In this document: positions 11,888-21,316 of the stretch, piece after piece
Layout: each line of letters opens with the position of its first letter
Numbering within the stretch: position 1 is the stretch's first letter
Assembly (NCBI GenBank): GCA_017881885.1
Contig: JADGQJ010000004.1
Span: forward strand, 1 to 34,708
Direction of reading: 5' to 3'
DNA length: 34,708 bases
DNA from: Chloroflexota bacterium
Lineage (GTDB): Bacteria > Chloroflexota > Limnocylindria > Limnocylindrales > CSP1-4
Notes under the pieces: generated by a model
Database searches by the model: none
What the model was told of the DNA's origin: nothing
Seen by the model: only the letters and a program-made list of their open reading frames with translations
Translations under genes and position numbers: made by a program

Positions 11888-13609
11888 TCAGGGCGTTCGG
11901 CGGTATACGCTCAGCGTCCGATACGGCGCGGGGGAGAGCCGTTCCACCAGAGTGAGCCCCTGACCCGCCGACGCTTCGACGAGCCAGCCGGCCTCGGCCA
12001 CCGAATCGCCGCAGCCGGTCTCGACCCAGAACGAGTCGCACAGCACCACGACCGTGGCTGCGTCGGCCGGCGTCGTCAGCGTGGCCCCGTCGTATGTGAG
12101 CGGGTAGATGTAGGCGTCGGCGCCCTTGATGGCCGGCAACGCCACGAACGCGATGGCGCCGCCCTGAGCGTCGGCCTCGAGCCGCCGAGCGGCGGCGTGG
12201 GCGGCCGGCCAGCCGCCGTCCGAGGCCGTGAGCGGCGGCAAACGAGTAGCGTTCCAGGCCACCAGACCCGCGAGAGCAGCCGTCACGACGAGCCTGCCGA
12301 GCCGCACGCCGCGCCATGCCCGCCTGGTTTGCCACAGGCCTCCCAACACGAGGCCGGCGGCGATCAGGGCCAGCGGATCAGCGTAGGCGTGGTATTGCTC
12401 GGTTGGCAGTTCCTGAACCTCCGCGACGTTCCGAAGGAGAAGACCGGGCACGACGATCAGCACGAAGAGTCCGATGCCGACCAGGGCGAGGCCGTCTCGC
12501 CTGTCGGCCAGGAATGGGTCGTCGCCCGCCCGGATGTCGCCGTCTTCGGTCGATTGCGAGCCGGGGTCGGTCGCGAAGGTGCGCGCCGCTTCGGGTTGAG
12601 TGGCCGGCTCGGGCGCCGCCGGCTCCCGCTGCGCGGCCAGCTCCCGCTGCGCCGCCGACTCCCGCTGCGCGGCCAGCTCGCGGCGAATGACCACCACCCG
12701 CCAAAACAGGCCGAGGACGATCGAGAGCGCGACGGTGCCCGCCATCAGGAACGAATCCCGAAGACCGATCAGCGGCCAGTCGGTGAGCGGCCAGGCCAGG
12801 ATCCGGACCGTGGCCAGCAGGATTCGCAGCGGCGGAGCGAAGCGCGCAACCGAGTCCGGAGAGCCGAAATACGCCACGATCGCCCGAGTCTCGGCGAAAT
12901 CGTGGTCCAGCTCATAAGCGAGAAATGGCAGGTACGTGACGGCGATGAGGCCGGCGGACACGAGACCCCACGCCAGCTGCCGCCTGCGCGTATCGCTCGG
13001 GCCGCGCCAGATCGACGCCACGAACGCCCCGCCGATCGGAATGGCCAGCATCGGACCTGCTATGTGGGCCTGCATGACGATGGCCAGCCCGATCGCGGCG
13101 ACGGGCCACCAGCGCGGGTCCCGTTTGCGCCACGCCTGCCAGGTCGCAAAGACGGCCAGGGCCGCGCCCGGCTCTATCAAGGTCGGGTTCCAGACGAAGG
13201 TCGAATAGCTGATCAAGCTCGCCGAGACGGCCGCCAGCAGTGCGGCTATGAGGCCGGCGGATCGTCCCCCGATAGTCCGCGCCGTCCACCAAACCAGTGC
13301 AACCACCAGCAACCCGCCCAGAGCCGTTTCGGCGACGACGAATGTGGGATCGCCGTTACCCAGCCACGCCGCCGGCAACCAGAGGTCGTAGGTGAGGGCG
13401 CCGTGATGAAACGTCCCGATCGACGACAGGGGACCGACCTGCGGCAAGTGCCCCGTCTTGAGCGCCGTCCAGACGCCCAGCATCTGATTGCCCTGGTCCG
13501 AGTCCCACCCACCGCGGGCGCCCAGATTGGCGAACCGGAGGACAGCCGCGGCGGCCAGGATGGTCACCAACCCGAGCAGTTCGGCTCGAGCCATCCGGAG
13601 CCTGCTCAT
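11888..13609 (-). CDS. GT39/ArnT-like membrane glycosyltransferase or related polytopic protein
   Basis: 573 aa polytopic, N-terminal loop NLGARGGWDSDQGNQMLGVW...; similar to PMT_2-type GT-C proteins; start overlaps stop of nfo (ATGA). Confidence 0.75.
   Translation of the reverse strand: MSRLRMARAELLGLVTILAAAAVLRFANLGARGGWDSDQGNQMLGVWTALKTGHLPQVGPLSSIGTFHHGALTYDLWLPAAWLGNGDPTFVVAETALGGLLVVALVWWTARTIGGRSAGLIAALLAAVSASLISYSTFVWNPTLIEPGAALAVFATWQAWRKRDPRWWPVAAIGLAIVMQAHIAGPMLAIPIGGAFVASIWRGPSDTRRRQLAWGLVSAGLIAVTYLPFLAYELDHDFAETRAIVAYFGSPDSVARFAPPLRILLATVRILAWPLTDWPLIGLRDSFLMAGTVALSIVLGLFWRVVVIRRELAAQRESAAQRELAAQREPAAPEPATQPEAARTFATDPGSQSTEDGDIRAGDDPFLADRRDGLALVGIGLFVLIVVPGLLLRNVAEVQELPTEQYHAYADPLALIAAGLVLGGLWQTRRAWRGVRLGRLVVTAALAGLVAWNATRLPPLTASDGGWPAAHAAARRLEADAQGGAIAFVALPAIKGADAYIYPLTYDGATLTTPADAATVVVLCDSFWVETGCGDSVAEAGWLVEASAGQGLTLVERLSPAPYRTLSVYRRTP
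12623..12676. repeat. Three 18-bp in-frame tandem repeats within the GT39-like CDS
   Basis: ctcccgctgcgcggccag / ctcccgctgcgccgccga / ctcccgctgcgcggccag; encodes ELAAQRESAAQRELAAQRE. Confidence 0.85.
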
Positions 13610-14550
13610 GAATCGGTCACCGCTTGCGTGAGCGGTCTGCCGGCCACGAGATCGCCGAGGCGGGCCATGTTGATCGCGTCGAAGCCCGCTTCCATCTCAG
13701 GCGTCTCGAGGTAGAACGCGACGTTGTCCAGCGCTGGATGCCGGAGCCAATGCGCCATTCCCGCAGGCCCGATCCGACCATCGCCGAGGTGGGCGTGCCG
13801 GTCGCTCCTCGATCCGAGTTCGGACGAGGAGTCGTTGAGGTGGATCATCGCCAGCCGGTCCAGGCCGAGCATTCGGTCGAACTCGGCCAGCACCCGATCG
13901 ACTTCGGCCGGGTCGCCGACGTCGTAGCCGGCGCCCCAAAGATGGGCGGTATCCAGGCAGAAGGCGATCCGCCCGTCCAGGCCTCTCGCGCCGGCGCTCT
14001 CGAGCACCGTAGCCAGCTGCTCGAGGCTGACGCCGATAGTGTCGCCGCCGCCCGACGAGTTCTCGATGACCGCCAGCGGAGCGTCTGGGGCGTCCGGCAG
14101 TTCGGCCAGCGCTCTCGACAGACCATCGACCAGCCGGGCCACGCCGGCCTCAACGCCGGCGCCGCGATGTGAGCCTGCGTGGACGTTGACGAACCGCGCC
14201 CCGAAGGCAGGCGCATGGATCAGCTCGTGGCGGAGCACGTCCACGGACCGGCCGAAGAAGACCTCGTCGGGACCGGCGAGGTTGACCAGATACGCGGCAT
14301 GGATTGCGACCGGCGCGATGTCGAGCTCGGCAAGGCGCCGGCGGAAGGCTGGAGCTTCGGGCGGCGGTTCGGGTCGCCGCCGCCACGCCGTGGGGTTGTC
14401 GCTGAAGATCTGAAGCGCCGAGGCGCCGATTTCGCCGGCACGTTCGGCGACCTTGAGGAGGCCGGGTCCCATGGGCAGATGCGGCCCGGCCCGCCGCCCG
14501 CCGGGCAACGCCACACGCCGCCCCAGTTCAGCGGATCGCTCGGCCGTCAC
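13606..14550 (-). CDS. nfo: Deoxyribonuclease IV (endonuclease IV, AP endonuclease)
   Basis: GASALQIFSDNPTAWRRR, IHAAYLVNLAGP, FVNVHAGSHRGAG, ENSSGGGDTIG, CLDTAHLWGAGYD, IHLNDSSSELGSRSDRHAHLGDGRIG. Confidence 0.92.
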   Translation of the reverse strand: MTAERSAELGRRVALPGGRRAGPHLPMGPGLLKVAERAGEIGASALQIFSDNPTAWRRRPEPPPEAPAFRRRLAELDIAPVAIHAAYLVNLAGPDEVFFGRSVDVLRHELIHAPAFGARFVNVHAGSHRGAGVEAGVARLVDGLSRALAELPDAPDAPLAVIENSSGGGDTIGVSLEQLATVLESAGARGLDGRIAFCLDTAHLWGAGYDVGDPAEVDRVLAEFDRMLGLDRLAMIHLNDSSSELGSRSDRHAHLGDGRIGPAGMAHWLRHPALDNVAFYLETPEMEAGFDAINMARLGDLVAGRPLTQAVTDS

Positions 14551-14590
14551 GAGATCGTGCCCCTCCCAACTCGATGGCGGTCGATAGTTG

Positions 14591-15217
14591 TCAGCCTGCG
14601 TTGTGGCCGTTGCGGCCCGGCGTGTACTGGCCGGCGATCATCGGCTCGATCATCCCGTAATCCCCGCGGTCGCGCTTGTACACGACGCACAGCCGTTCCG
14701 TCTCGGCGTTGACGAAGATGAAGAAGTGGTGGCCGAGCTCCTCCATCCGGGCAACGGCGTCCTCCTCGAACATCGGCTCGATGGCGAAACGCTTCGTCTT
14801 GACGATGCTCGAAGGGCGCGCTCGGTCCTCGACTGTCTCCGGCGCGGAGCCCTTTTCGGACGAGATCGGGCCACCCTCTTCGACGATCCGCTTGCTCTTC
14901 CCTGCCTCGAGGCGAGCCCTGCCCTTTGGCTTCTCGCGGAAGTCGACCGCCTGTCGTTCGATGCGGTCGATCACGGTATCGAGACTGGCCTGATGAGTCG
15001 GCCCGGCGGCATGGCTGCGGAGAGGTTGGCCGTCAACGACGAGGGTCACCTCCACGATCTGCGAGTCCGTGCTGCTGCGATGCTGCTCGGTCGAAAACTC
15101 GACCACGGCTTCGGTCCGATCGTCGAGAAAGCGCTCCAGCCGGCGCATCTTGCGCTCGGCATACTCCCGAACGGGATCCGAGACATCGATGTTCTTGCCC
15201 TTGATGATCATCCTCAC
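14591..15217 (-). CDS. hpf: Ribosome hibernation promoting factor, long form
   Basis: MRMIIKGKNIDVSDPVREYAERKMRRLERFLDD plus C-terminal dimerisation domain 'DAVARMEELGHHFFIFVNAETERLCVVYKRDRGDYGMIEP'. Confidence 0.93.
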   Translation of the reverse strand: MRMIIKGKNIDVSDPVREYAERKMRRLERFLDDRTEAVVEFSTEQHRSSTDSQIVEVTLVVDGQPLRSHAAGPTHQASLDTVIDRIERQAVDFREKPKGRARLEAGKSKRIVEEGGPISSEKGSAPETVEDRARPSSIVKTKRFAIEPMFEEDAVARMEELGHHFFIFVNAETERLCVVYKRDRGDYGMIEPMIAGQYTPGRNGHNAG

Positions 15218-15303
15218 GGCTTACCTCCGCAAAGTGGATGGCGCGCCCCGCCGACCTTCGGCCGGTCCGAACGCGCGTCTCGAAGAGCCGCTGCCACGCG
15301 GCC

Positions 15304-15309
15304 AGTATA
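15304..15309 (-). promoter_or_regulatory. Candidate -10 element (TATACT) for hpf
   Basis: TATACT on the minus strand about 90 nt upstream of the hpf start; no good -35 seen. Confidence 0.3.
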
Positions 15310-15350
15310 GAAGCTGGTCCCGACTCCCGGCCCGTGCCGTTCCCGGTAAT

Positions 15351-16061
15351 TCACCTCTCTCGCGCCACGGTCAAGGCCGAAACTGCGATCGCTCCGGCTT
15401 CGTAGAGTGCCTCGGCGCAGGCGACGAGAGTCGAACCGGTGGTGACCACGTCGTCGATGAGAATCGGCCACCTGCCGGCCACGACCGGACCGGCGCCGGC
15501 GCGCAAGGCGAACGCCCCGCTGACGTTGGTCTTCCGGGCTCGGCGCCCCAACTCGAATTGAGGAGTGGTGTGGCGCATACGTTCGAGGGGCGCTTGCCAC
15601 GGGATGTCGAGGCGGTCCGAGACGGCCGACGCGAGCAGGAACGCCTGATCGTAGCCGCGCCTCCTGGCCCGCTCGGCGTGCACCGGAACGGGGACGAGTA
15701 TCTCCCCGCCGACGCCCGCGGCTATCCAGCGCGCTGCCATGGCGTCGGCCAGGGGCGCTGCCAACCGTCGCTCGCCTGAGTACTTGAGCCGGTGCAGCGT
15801 CACTCGAACCACGCCGGAGAATGGCGCGCACCACTCCAGCTGCGCGAGCGGCATCGGCATCGCCGCCGGCAAACCGAGCGGCACTCCTGGGGGCAGCGCC
15901 ACGCGGACGTCCAGCGCCCGCCGGCATCTCGGGCATAGAACGGTTCCCTCTGCCGCGCAGCCGGCGCAGCTTGCCGGCAGTGCCAGATCGAGGAGTGCTC
16001 CGCCCAGGCGAGCCGCCCGGGCTGTGCCGGACGTGCCCTTCATCGCCGTCTGTGCCGCCAT
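15351..16061 (-). CDS. comF: ComF-family phosphoribosyltransferase-like protein
   Basis: N-terminal zinc-finger CAGCAAEGTVLCPRC and PRPP motif ILIDDVVTTGSTL. Confidence 0.88.
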   Translation of the reverse strand: MAAQTAMKGTSGTARAARLGGALLDLALPASCAGCAAEGTVLCPRCRRALDVRVALPPGVPLGLPAAMPMPLAQLEWCAPFSGVVRVTLHRLKYSGERRLAAPLADAMAARWIAAGVGGEILVPVPVHAERARRRGYDQAFLLASAVSDRLDIPWQAPLERMRHTTPQFELGRRARKTNVSGAFALRAGAGPVVAGRWPILIDDVVTTGSTLVACAEALYEAGAIAVSALTVARER

Positions 16062-16172
16062 TGCGGGAAGCTAGCGCGGGCCGCTCAACGGCCACGTACT
16101 TTGCGCTTATCTCGCTGGCGGCCGCTCGCACCTCCGCGCCAACGGCCCCTGCCTCGACGGCCGGCATGGACT

Positions 16173-16559
16173 CTATCGCGGCTCGATCGCTATCTCGTCG
16201 CCGACGGCAGTGCCCGATTGGTCGATCGTGCCGGGCGGCAGCTCCAGGACTCCCTTGGCACCGCCGACGCGCCAGACCACTCCCCGCCAGGGCGGCACCG
16301 CTCGATGCACCGACAGCACCCGGCGCGGCCCATCGCGTTTGTCCGGCGGCGGCGAAACGAATACGACATCGATCGCGAAACGCATGAACAGCATGTGGAT
16401 GCCGTTCTCGCCCGGAAGCCACAGTCCGTCTCCTCGCGCAAGCGACGGGCGCCCCATCAGGCCCATGAACTTGGCCCAAAAAGACGAGCCGTCCTCGAGC
16501 CGCTCGGCCAGAACAGTCCCCCGGCTGGAGTTACGGGCCACAAGAAGCGGCCTGCTCAC
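16173..16559 (-). CDS. DUF192 domain protein
   Basis: KFMGLMGRPSL...GLWLPGENGIHMLFMRFAIDVVFVSP...GVLELPPGTI is the DUF192 pattern. Confidence 0.88.
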   Translation of the reverse strand: MSRPLLVARNSSRGTVLAERLEDGSSFWAKFMGLMGRPSLARGDGLWLPGENGIHMLFMRFAIDVVFVSPPPDKRDGPRRVLSVHRAVPPWRGVVWRVGGAKGVLELPPGTIDQSGTAVGDEIAIEPR

Positions 16560-16575
16560 CTGCCCGAAACTCCGC

Positions 16576-17532
16576 TCACCTGCCGGGAATGCCGCCGCCG
16601 GCGAAGGTCTTCACAAGGGAAATCATGGCCGGCCCGAGGATCACGACGAACAGCGCAGGGAAGATGCATCCGACGAGCGGGAGGAGCATCTTGATCGGTG
16701 CCTTCGCCGCCAACTCTTCGGCTCGCTGGCGGCGCTCGATGCGGAGCTGCTCGGACTGGACCTGGAGCACCTTCGAAATCGAGACGCCCAGCGTCTCGGC
16801 CTGGATGATCGCCCCAATGAAGTTGGAGAGCGGCTGGACGTTGGTCCGCGGGATCATGTCGCGCAGGGCTTCGCGTCGGGCCTTGCCCACGCGCACCTCG
16901 GCCAGGGCCCGGCGGAACTCGTCGGTCAGCGGGCCCGGCAGCTTCTCGACCACTTTCGCCAGCGCAGCGTCGAAACCGAGGCCCGCGCGGACGGAGATCG
17001 TCAGCAGGTCCAGCGTGTCCGGGATCATCTTGAGGATGATCTTCTGGCGGGACTTGATCTTGCGGCCGAGCCAGAACTCGGGCAGCAGGTAGCCGATGAA
17101 GAAGCCGATCAGGCCGAAGAAGAACGGCTTGAAGAGGTCGCCGGGTCCGGAGATGCCTCCGCCCGCGACGACTCCGAGAAGCAGGAACAATATGGCGGCC
17201 GTTCCGATGCCGACCAGCATCTTTACGCCCATCCAGTCGGTCAGCCGCATGTCGCCCGGGTTGCCCGCCATAGCGAGCCTCTTCTCGGCGGTCTGGGACG
17301 AGGAGGCGCTGCTGAGACGCCCACCGGCATGGGAGAGGCGTGCGACCAGCGGGCGCAGCGTCCGTTCGGTCAACGGCTGCTGCAACTCGAGTTCTTCGAG
17401 GTTGCGGGCCTGTACGTTGCCCAGCTGAGTCAATCGGGCCTGGACCGGGTCGACCGATCCGCCGCTCGCGAGCGCGACGAAGACCAGCAAGATGCCAAGG
17501 CCCGTCACGCCGGCAAGTAGGTAGATGATCAT
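16576..17532 (-). CDS. tadC: Type II secretion F-domain protein, TadC-like (start may be 17559)
   Basis: T2SF domain 'PDTLDLLTISVRAGLGFDAALAKVVEKLPGPLTDEFRRALAEVRVGKARREAL'; adjacent to tadB and cpaF. ATG at 17532 (MIIYLLAG) preferred because 17559 would overlap tadB. Confidence 0.88.
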   Translation of the reverse strand: MIIYLLAGVTGLGILLVFVALASGGSVDPVQARLTQLGNVQARNLEELELQQPLTERTLRPLVARLSHAGGRLSSASSSQTAEKRLAMAGNPGDMRLTDWMGVKMLVGIGTAAILFLLLGVVAGGGISGPGDLFKPFFFGLIGFFIGYLLPEFWLGRKIKSRQKIILKMIPDTLDLLTISVRAGLGFDAALAKVVEKLPGPLTDEFRRALAEVRVGKARREALRDMIPRTNVQPLSNFIGAIIQAETLGVSISKVLQVQSEQLRIERRQRAEELAAKAPIKMLLPLVGCIFPALFVVILGPAMISLVKTFAGGGIPGR

Positions 17533-17533
17533 C

Positions 17534-18544
17534 TCAGACCTCGATGGCCACGATGGCACGGATCAGCATAAAGCCGATGAACATCATGATTCCAGCGAAG
17601 ATGAGGATGATCAAACCGGCCGGCAGATTCATGATCCCGGGCGGGTTCATGAACATCGGCTCCATGAACTTGGGAGCGATGATGAACAGGACGCCCACGA
17701 GTCCGATCGGCAGGAATGCGACCACGTAGCCGGACATCCGCTGCTGGGCGGTGAGGGTCCTGATCTCGCCCTTGATCCGGACGCGCTCACGGATGGTGAA
17801 CGCGATCGAATCGAGGATCTCGGCGAGGTTGCCGCCGACCTGGTGCTGGATCGTGATCGCCGTGGCCATCAACTCGAGATCGTCCGAGCGAACGCGGCGG
17901 ACCATGTTCTCGAGAGCGACGTCGAAGGCCAGGCCGAGGTTGACCTCGCGGACGACGCGGCCGAACTCGACCGTCACAGGCGGCATAGCCTCGCGGACGA
18001 CCATCTCGATCGCCTGGAGGAACGATGATCCGGCGCGCAGAGCGTTGGCGATCAGAGTGATTGTGTCGGGCAGTTGCTTGTTGAAGGCGTTGAGCCGCGA
18101 CGAGCGCCGATGCCCCAGCCACCATCGCGGCAGCCAGGCTCCGAGGAGCGCACCGGCAAGAAGTCCAAGGGGAGATCGCAGCAACGGGAACGCCAGGCCC
18201 AGGATCGCGAAGATGAACGGCACGCCGACGATCGACCCGAGCCACAGTCCGATGAACTCGCCCGGCTTGAGCTTGAGATCCGCGCGGGCGATATCTCGGG
18301 CCAGGTTGGCGCCGAAGTCACGCTGCTCGACGATCCTGTTGAGACGGGCCAGCGCCACGCTCTGAGCCAGCACGTCGCCGATTCCGACGCCGGGCTGGAC
18401 AGTCGTCGAAGACGCGTCGGGCTTGCCGGCGGTGTAGCGCTCAAGCCTGTCGCCGATCCCGGACCCACGGCCGGATGTCGCCAGGCCGATGAAGACGAGC
18501 ATGATCCCCATTGCGAGGATCACCGCGACGATGATGATGACCAT
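17534..18544 (-). CDS. tadB: Type II secretion F-domain protein, TadB-like
   Basis: T2SF domain 'PDTITLIANALRAGSSFLQAIEMVVREAMPPVTVEFGRVVREVNLG'; AGGAGG RBS before ATG. Confidence 0.9.
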   Translation of the reverse strand: MVIIIVAVILAMGIMLVFIGLATSGRGSGIGDRLERYTAGKPDASSTTVQPGVGIGDVLAQSVALARLNRIVEQRDFGANLARDIARADLKLKPGEFIGLWLGSIVGVPFIFAILGLAFPLLRSPLGLLAGALLGAWLPRWWLGHRRSSRLNAFNKQLPDTITLIANALRAGSSFLQAIEMVVREAMPPVTVEFGRVVREVNLGLAFDVALENMVRRVRSDDLELMATAITIQHQVGGNLAEILDSIAFTIRERVRIKGEIRTLTAQQRMSGYVVAFLPIGLVGVLFIIAPKFMEPMFMNPPGIMNLPAGLIILIFAGIMMFIGFMLIRAIVAIEV

Positions 18545-18567
18545 AGCGGCCTCCTGCCTCCCTTCCT

Positions 18568-19956
18568 TTACGCGAAGCCGAACAGGCCACGCGGCAGGTG
18601 GATGCCCATGACTTCGAACTTCTCGACGAACTTGGGCCGAATGCCGGTCGGGCGGAGGCGGCCCTGGATCTTGCCTTCGACGACTCCGGTCTGTTCAAAG
18701 ACGAAGACGTCCTGCATCACGATCACATCGCCTTCCATGCCCTGCACTTCGGTGATGTTCACGATCCTACGGGTACCGTCCTTGAGCCGGGACTGATGGA
18801 CGATGAGGTCGACTGCGGAAGAAACCTGCTCGCGGATGGCGCGCAGAGGCAGATCGACGCCGGCCATGAGTACCATCGTCTCGAGTCGGGCGAGCATGTC
18901 GCGCGGGCTGTTGGCGTGGCCGGTCGACATCGAGCCGTCATGGCCGGTGTTCATGGCCTGGAGCATGTCGAGCGCCTCGCCGCCTCGGCACTCGCCGACG
19001 ATGATGCGATCGGGGCGCATGCGGAGGCAGTTCTTGACGAGCTCGCGGATTGGGACCGCGCCCTTGCCTTCGATGTTCGACGGTCGCGACTCGAGGGTGA
19101 CGACGTGCTCCTGGCGGAGCTGGAGTTCGGCGGCGTCCTCGACGGTGATGATCCGCTCGTCATTCGGGATGAACGACGACAGGACGTTCAGGGTCGTCGT
19201 CTTGCCTGAGCCGGTCCCGCCCGAGACGAAGATGTTCAGGCGAGCTTCCACGCAGGCGCGCAGGAAGTCGAACATCTCCGGCGTCGAGGTGCCGAACCGG
19301 ATCAGGTCGTCGACGGTGAACGGCGAAGCCGAGAACTTTCGGACCGTGATAACCGGCCCTATGAGGGAAAGCGGCGGGATGATGGCGTTTACGCGGGAGC
19401 CGTCGGTCAAGCGTGCGTCGACCATCGGGCTCGACTCGTCGATGCGGCGGCCGATCGGGGAGATGATCCGATCGATGATGCGCATCACGTGGTCGTCGTT
19501 CTGGAAGACGACGTTGGTCAGCTCCAAACGGCCGGCGCGCTCGATGTAGACCTGGCGCGGGCCGTTGACCATGATTTCAGTCACGGTCTCGTCGCGGAGG
19601 AGCGGCTCCATGGGACCGAGGCCGATGATCTCGTCCGTGATCTGCTCGAGCATGCGAACGCGCTCGGCGCGAGTGAGGGCCAGGCCCTCCTCGTCGATCA
19701 CCCGTCCGAAGATCTCCTCGATCTGGCGACGAACTTCGACCTGGTTGGCCAGATCGAGCTTGGGGTCCAGGTCCTGGATCACTCGGGACTGGATGCGGAA
19801 CTTGACCTCTCGCAAGGATTCCCGAACCGGCGCCTGGCTGAGCAGGCGCTGGCCTGTGGGTCCGGCGGGGGCTCCCGGAGGCCCGCTCGGCGGCCCGCCC
19901 GGCGCGCCCGGCGTTACGCCCGGTCGGGCGCTTTCTATTCGCTTCAGAAGGGACAT
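18568..19956 (-). CDS. cpaF: CpaF/TadA family secretion ATPase
   Basis: Walker A SGGTGSGKTTTLNVLS, 'MRPDRIIVGECRGGEALDMLQAMNTGHDGSMSTGHANSPRDML'. Confidence 0.96.
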   Translation of the reverse strand: MSLLKRIESARPGVTPGAPGGPPSGPPGAPAGPTGQRLLSQAPVRESLREVKFRIQSRVIQDLDPKLDLANQVEVRRQIEEIFGRVIDEEGLALTRAERVRMLEQITDEIIGLGPMEPLLRDETVTEIMVNGPRQVYIERAGRLELTNVVFQNDDHVMRIIDRIISPIGRRIDESSPMVDARLTDGSRVNAIIPPLSLIGPVITVRKFSASPFTVDDLIRFGTSTPEMFDFLRACVEARLNIFVSGGTGSGKTTTLNVLSSFIPNDERIITVEDAAELQLRQEHVVTLESRPSNIEGKGAVPIRELVKNCLRMRPDRIIVGECRGGEALDMLQAMNTGHDGSMSTGHANSPRDMLARLETMVLMAGVDLPLRAIREQVSSAVDLIVHQSRLKDGTRRIVNITEVQGMEGDVIVMQDVFVFEQTGVVEGKIQGRLRPTGIRPKFVEKFEVMGIHLPRGLFGFA

Positions 19957-19985
19957 CGCCTACACCCCTTGCTTGCCCGAATGGG

Positions 19986-21233
19986 TCATCTCCATGCGAA
20001 GAGCGACTTGCCCTTTTGGGTCGCCTTGTGATCCTCTTCGCGAGCTTCTCGATTGCCTGTGCTTGCTGCCGGCGCTGTCATGGCAATTGCCAGCCTGAGA
20101 ACGTCCTGGGAGACCTGAGCCTCTTTGTTGCTGAGGACAAACGGTACTCCCCTGTTGAGCGCATAAACGACGGCTCGGCCGTCGCTGACGATGGTGTTGT
20201 CGACTTTCCGGCCGATCGAATGCTCCACGTCGGCCACTCTGATGCCAAGCGTCGTGTCGGCCCGGTTCAGGACGAGCCGGATCTTGTCGTCGTAGCCGAG
20301 CTTCTCGGCCACCTCCAGGAAGAGCCTGATGTTCTTGATGCTGGTGATCTCCAGCGTCAAGACGGTAAGCACGACGTCCGCGAGATCAAGGATACCGAGG
20401 GTTGTATCGTTGAACCACGCTGCGCAATCGATGACCACCAGCTCGTACCGCTGCCGGAGGGCCTCGACTACTTGCTTCACGGCCGCGGGGGTGATCGCCT
20501 CTGCCATCTCCGGCGAGGGCGGGGCAAGAACCACGTGGATGCCCGACGAGTGGGCGACCGTAAAGGCGTTCACGACGTCGGGATCGGCGCCCTCGAGGTC
20601 CGAGACGATCTCGAACATCGACTTGTCCTTGGGGTTGAGGTTCAGCAGCACGGCCACGTCGCCGAACTGGAACGAGCCATCGATGAGGACGACCTTCTTG
20701 TTGAGTTCAGTTGCGGCCGCGACGGCCAGGTTGACTGCGATGGTCGTTCGGCCGACGCCGCCCTTCGGGCTGAAGACCGCCACAACGGTGCCGAGGTGGT
20801 CGGGCTCCGCGGCGCGGGAGGCGGCCGCGGCGATCACGGCCCGTCCGGCCTTTTCCCGCTCGCGAGAGTAGACCTGACGAATCGAGGCCGTCAGCTCATC
20901 GCTGCTGAAGGGCTTGACCAGGAACTCCCTCGCCCCGGCCAGCATCGAGCGACGCAGATAGTCGGCCTCTCCCTGGACGGACATCATCACCACGGCGGCG
21001 CTTGGGACCTGCGCCGAGAGGCGTTCGGTCGCGGCGATGCCATCCATGTCGGGCATGTTGATGTCCATCAAGATCACGTCGGGAAGGATCTTCGTCGCTT
21101 CAGCTATGGCTTCGGCGCCGGAGGATGCCGTGCCCGCCACCTCGATGTCGGGTTCGAAGCCCAACAGCTTCGCGAGGTGGTCGCGCGTCTCCGGTATGTC
21201 GTCGACGATGAGGACCCTGATCCGGTCTGCCAT
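19986..21233 (-). CDS. cpaE: CpaE/TadZ-like protein: receiver domain + MinD/ParA-like ATPase domain
   Basis: REC: VLIVDD, VILMDINMPDMDG, FLVKPFSS; ATPase: SPKGGVGRTTIAVNLA (deviant Walker A with Arg in the GKT position). Confidence 0.92.
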   Translation of the reverse strand: MADRIRVLIVDDIPETRDHLAKLLGFEPDIEVAGTASSGAEAIAEATKILPDVILMDINMPDMDGIAATERLSAQVPSAAVVMMSVQGEADYLRRSMLAGAREFLVKPFSSDELTASIRQVYSREREKAGRAVIAAAASRAAEPDHLGTVVAVFSPKGGVGRTTIAVNLAVAAATELNKKVVLIDGSFQFGDVAVLLNLNPKDKSMFEIVSDLEGADPDVVNAFTVAHSSGIHVVLAPPSPEMAEAITPAAVKQVVEALRQRYELVVIDCAAWFNDTTLGILDLADVVLTVLTLEITSIKNIRLFLEVAEKLGYDDKIRLVLNRADTTLGIRVADVEHSIGRKVDNTIVSDGRAVVYALNRGVPFVLSNKEAQVSQDVLRLAIAMTAPAASTGNREAREEDHKATQKGKSLFAWR

Positions 21234-21259
21234 GGAGTTCTGTTACCCCTGAGGTGGCG

Positions 21260-21283
21260 GAGAGGCCGATCGCTCGGCCTCTC
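21260..21283 (-). ncRNA. Perfect 10-bp stem, 4-nt loop between cpaB and cpaE (possible mRNA processing/stability hairpin)
   Basis: gagaggccga-tcgc-tcggcctctc; no T-tract follows on the minus strand. Confidence 0.4.
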
Positions 21284-21316
21284 GCTCTCGCCTCCGCCGC
21301 GCCGCGGCGGCGCGCA

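Noticed and set aside
12197-13714. 505-aa plus-strand ORF antisense to the GT39-like gene
   Set aside because: Antisense shadow; highly charged complement of a TM-rich gene.
16210-17520. 436-aa plus-strand ORF antisense to tadC/DUF192
   Set aside because: Antisense to well-supported T2SF and DUF192 genes.
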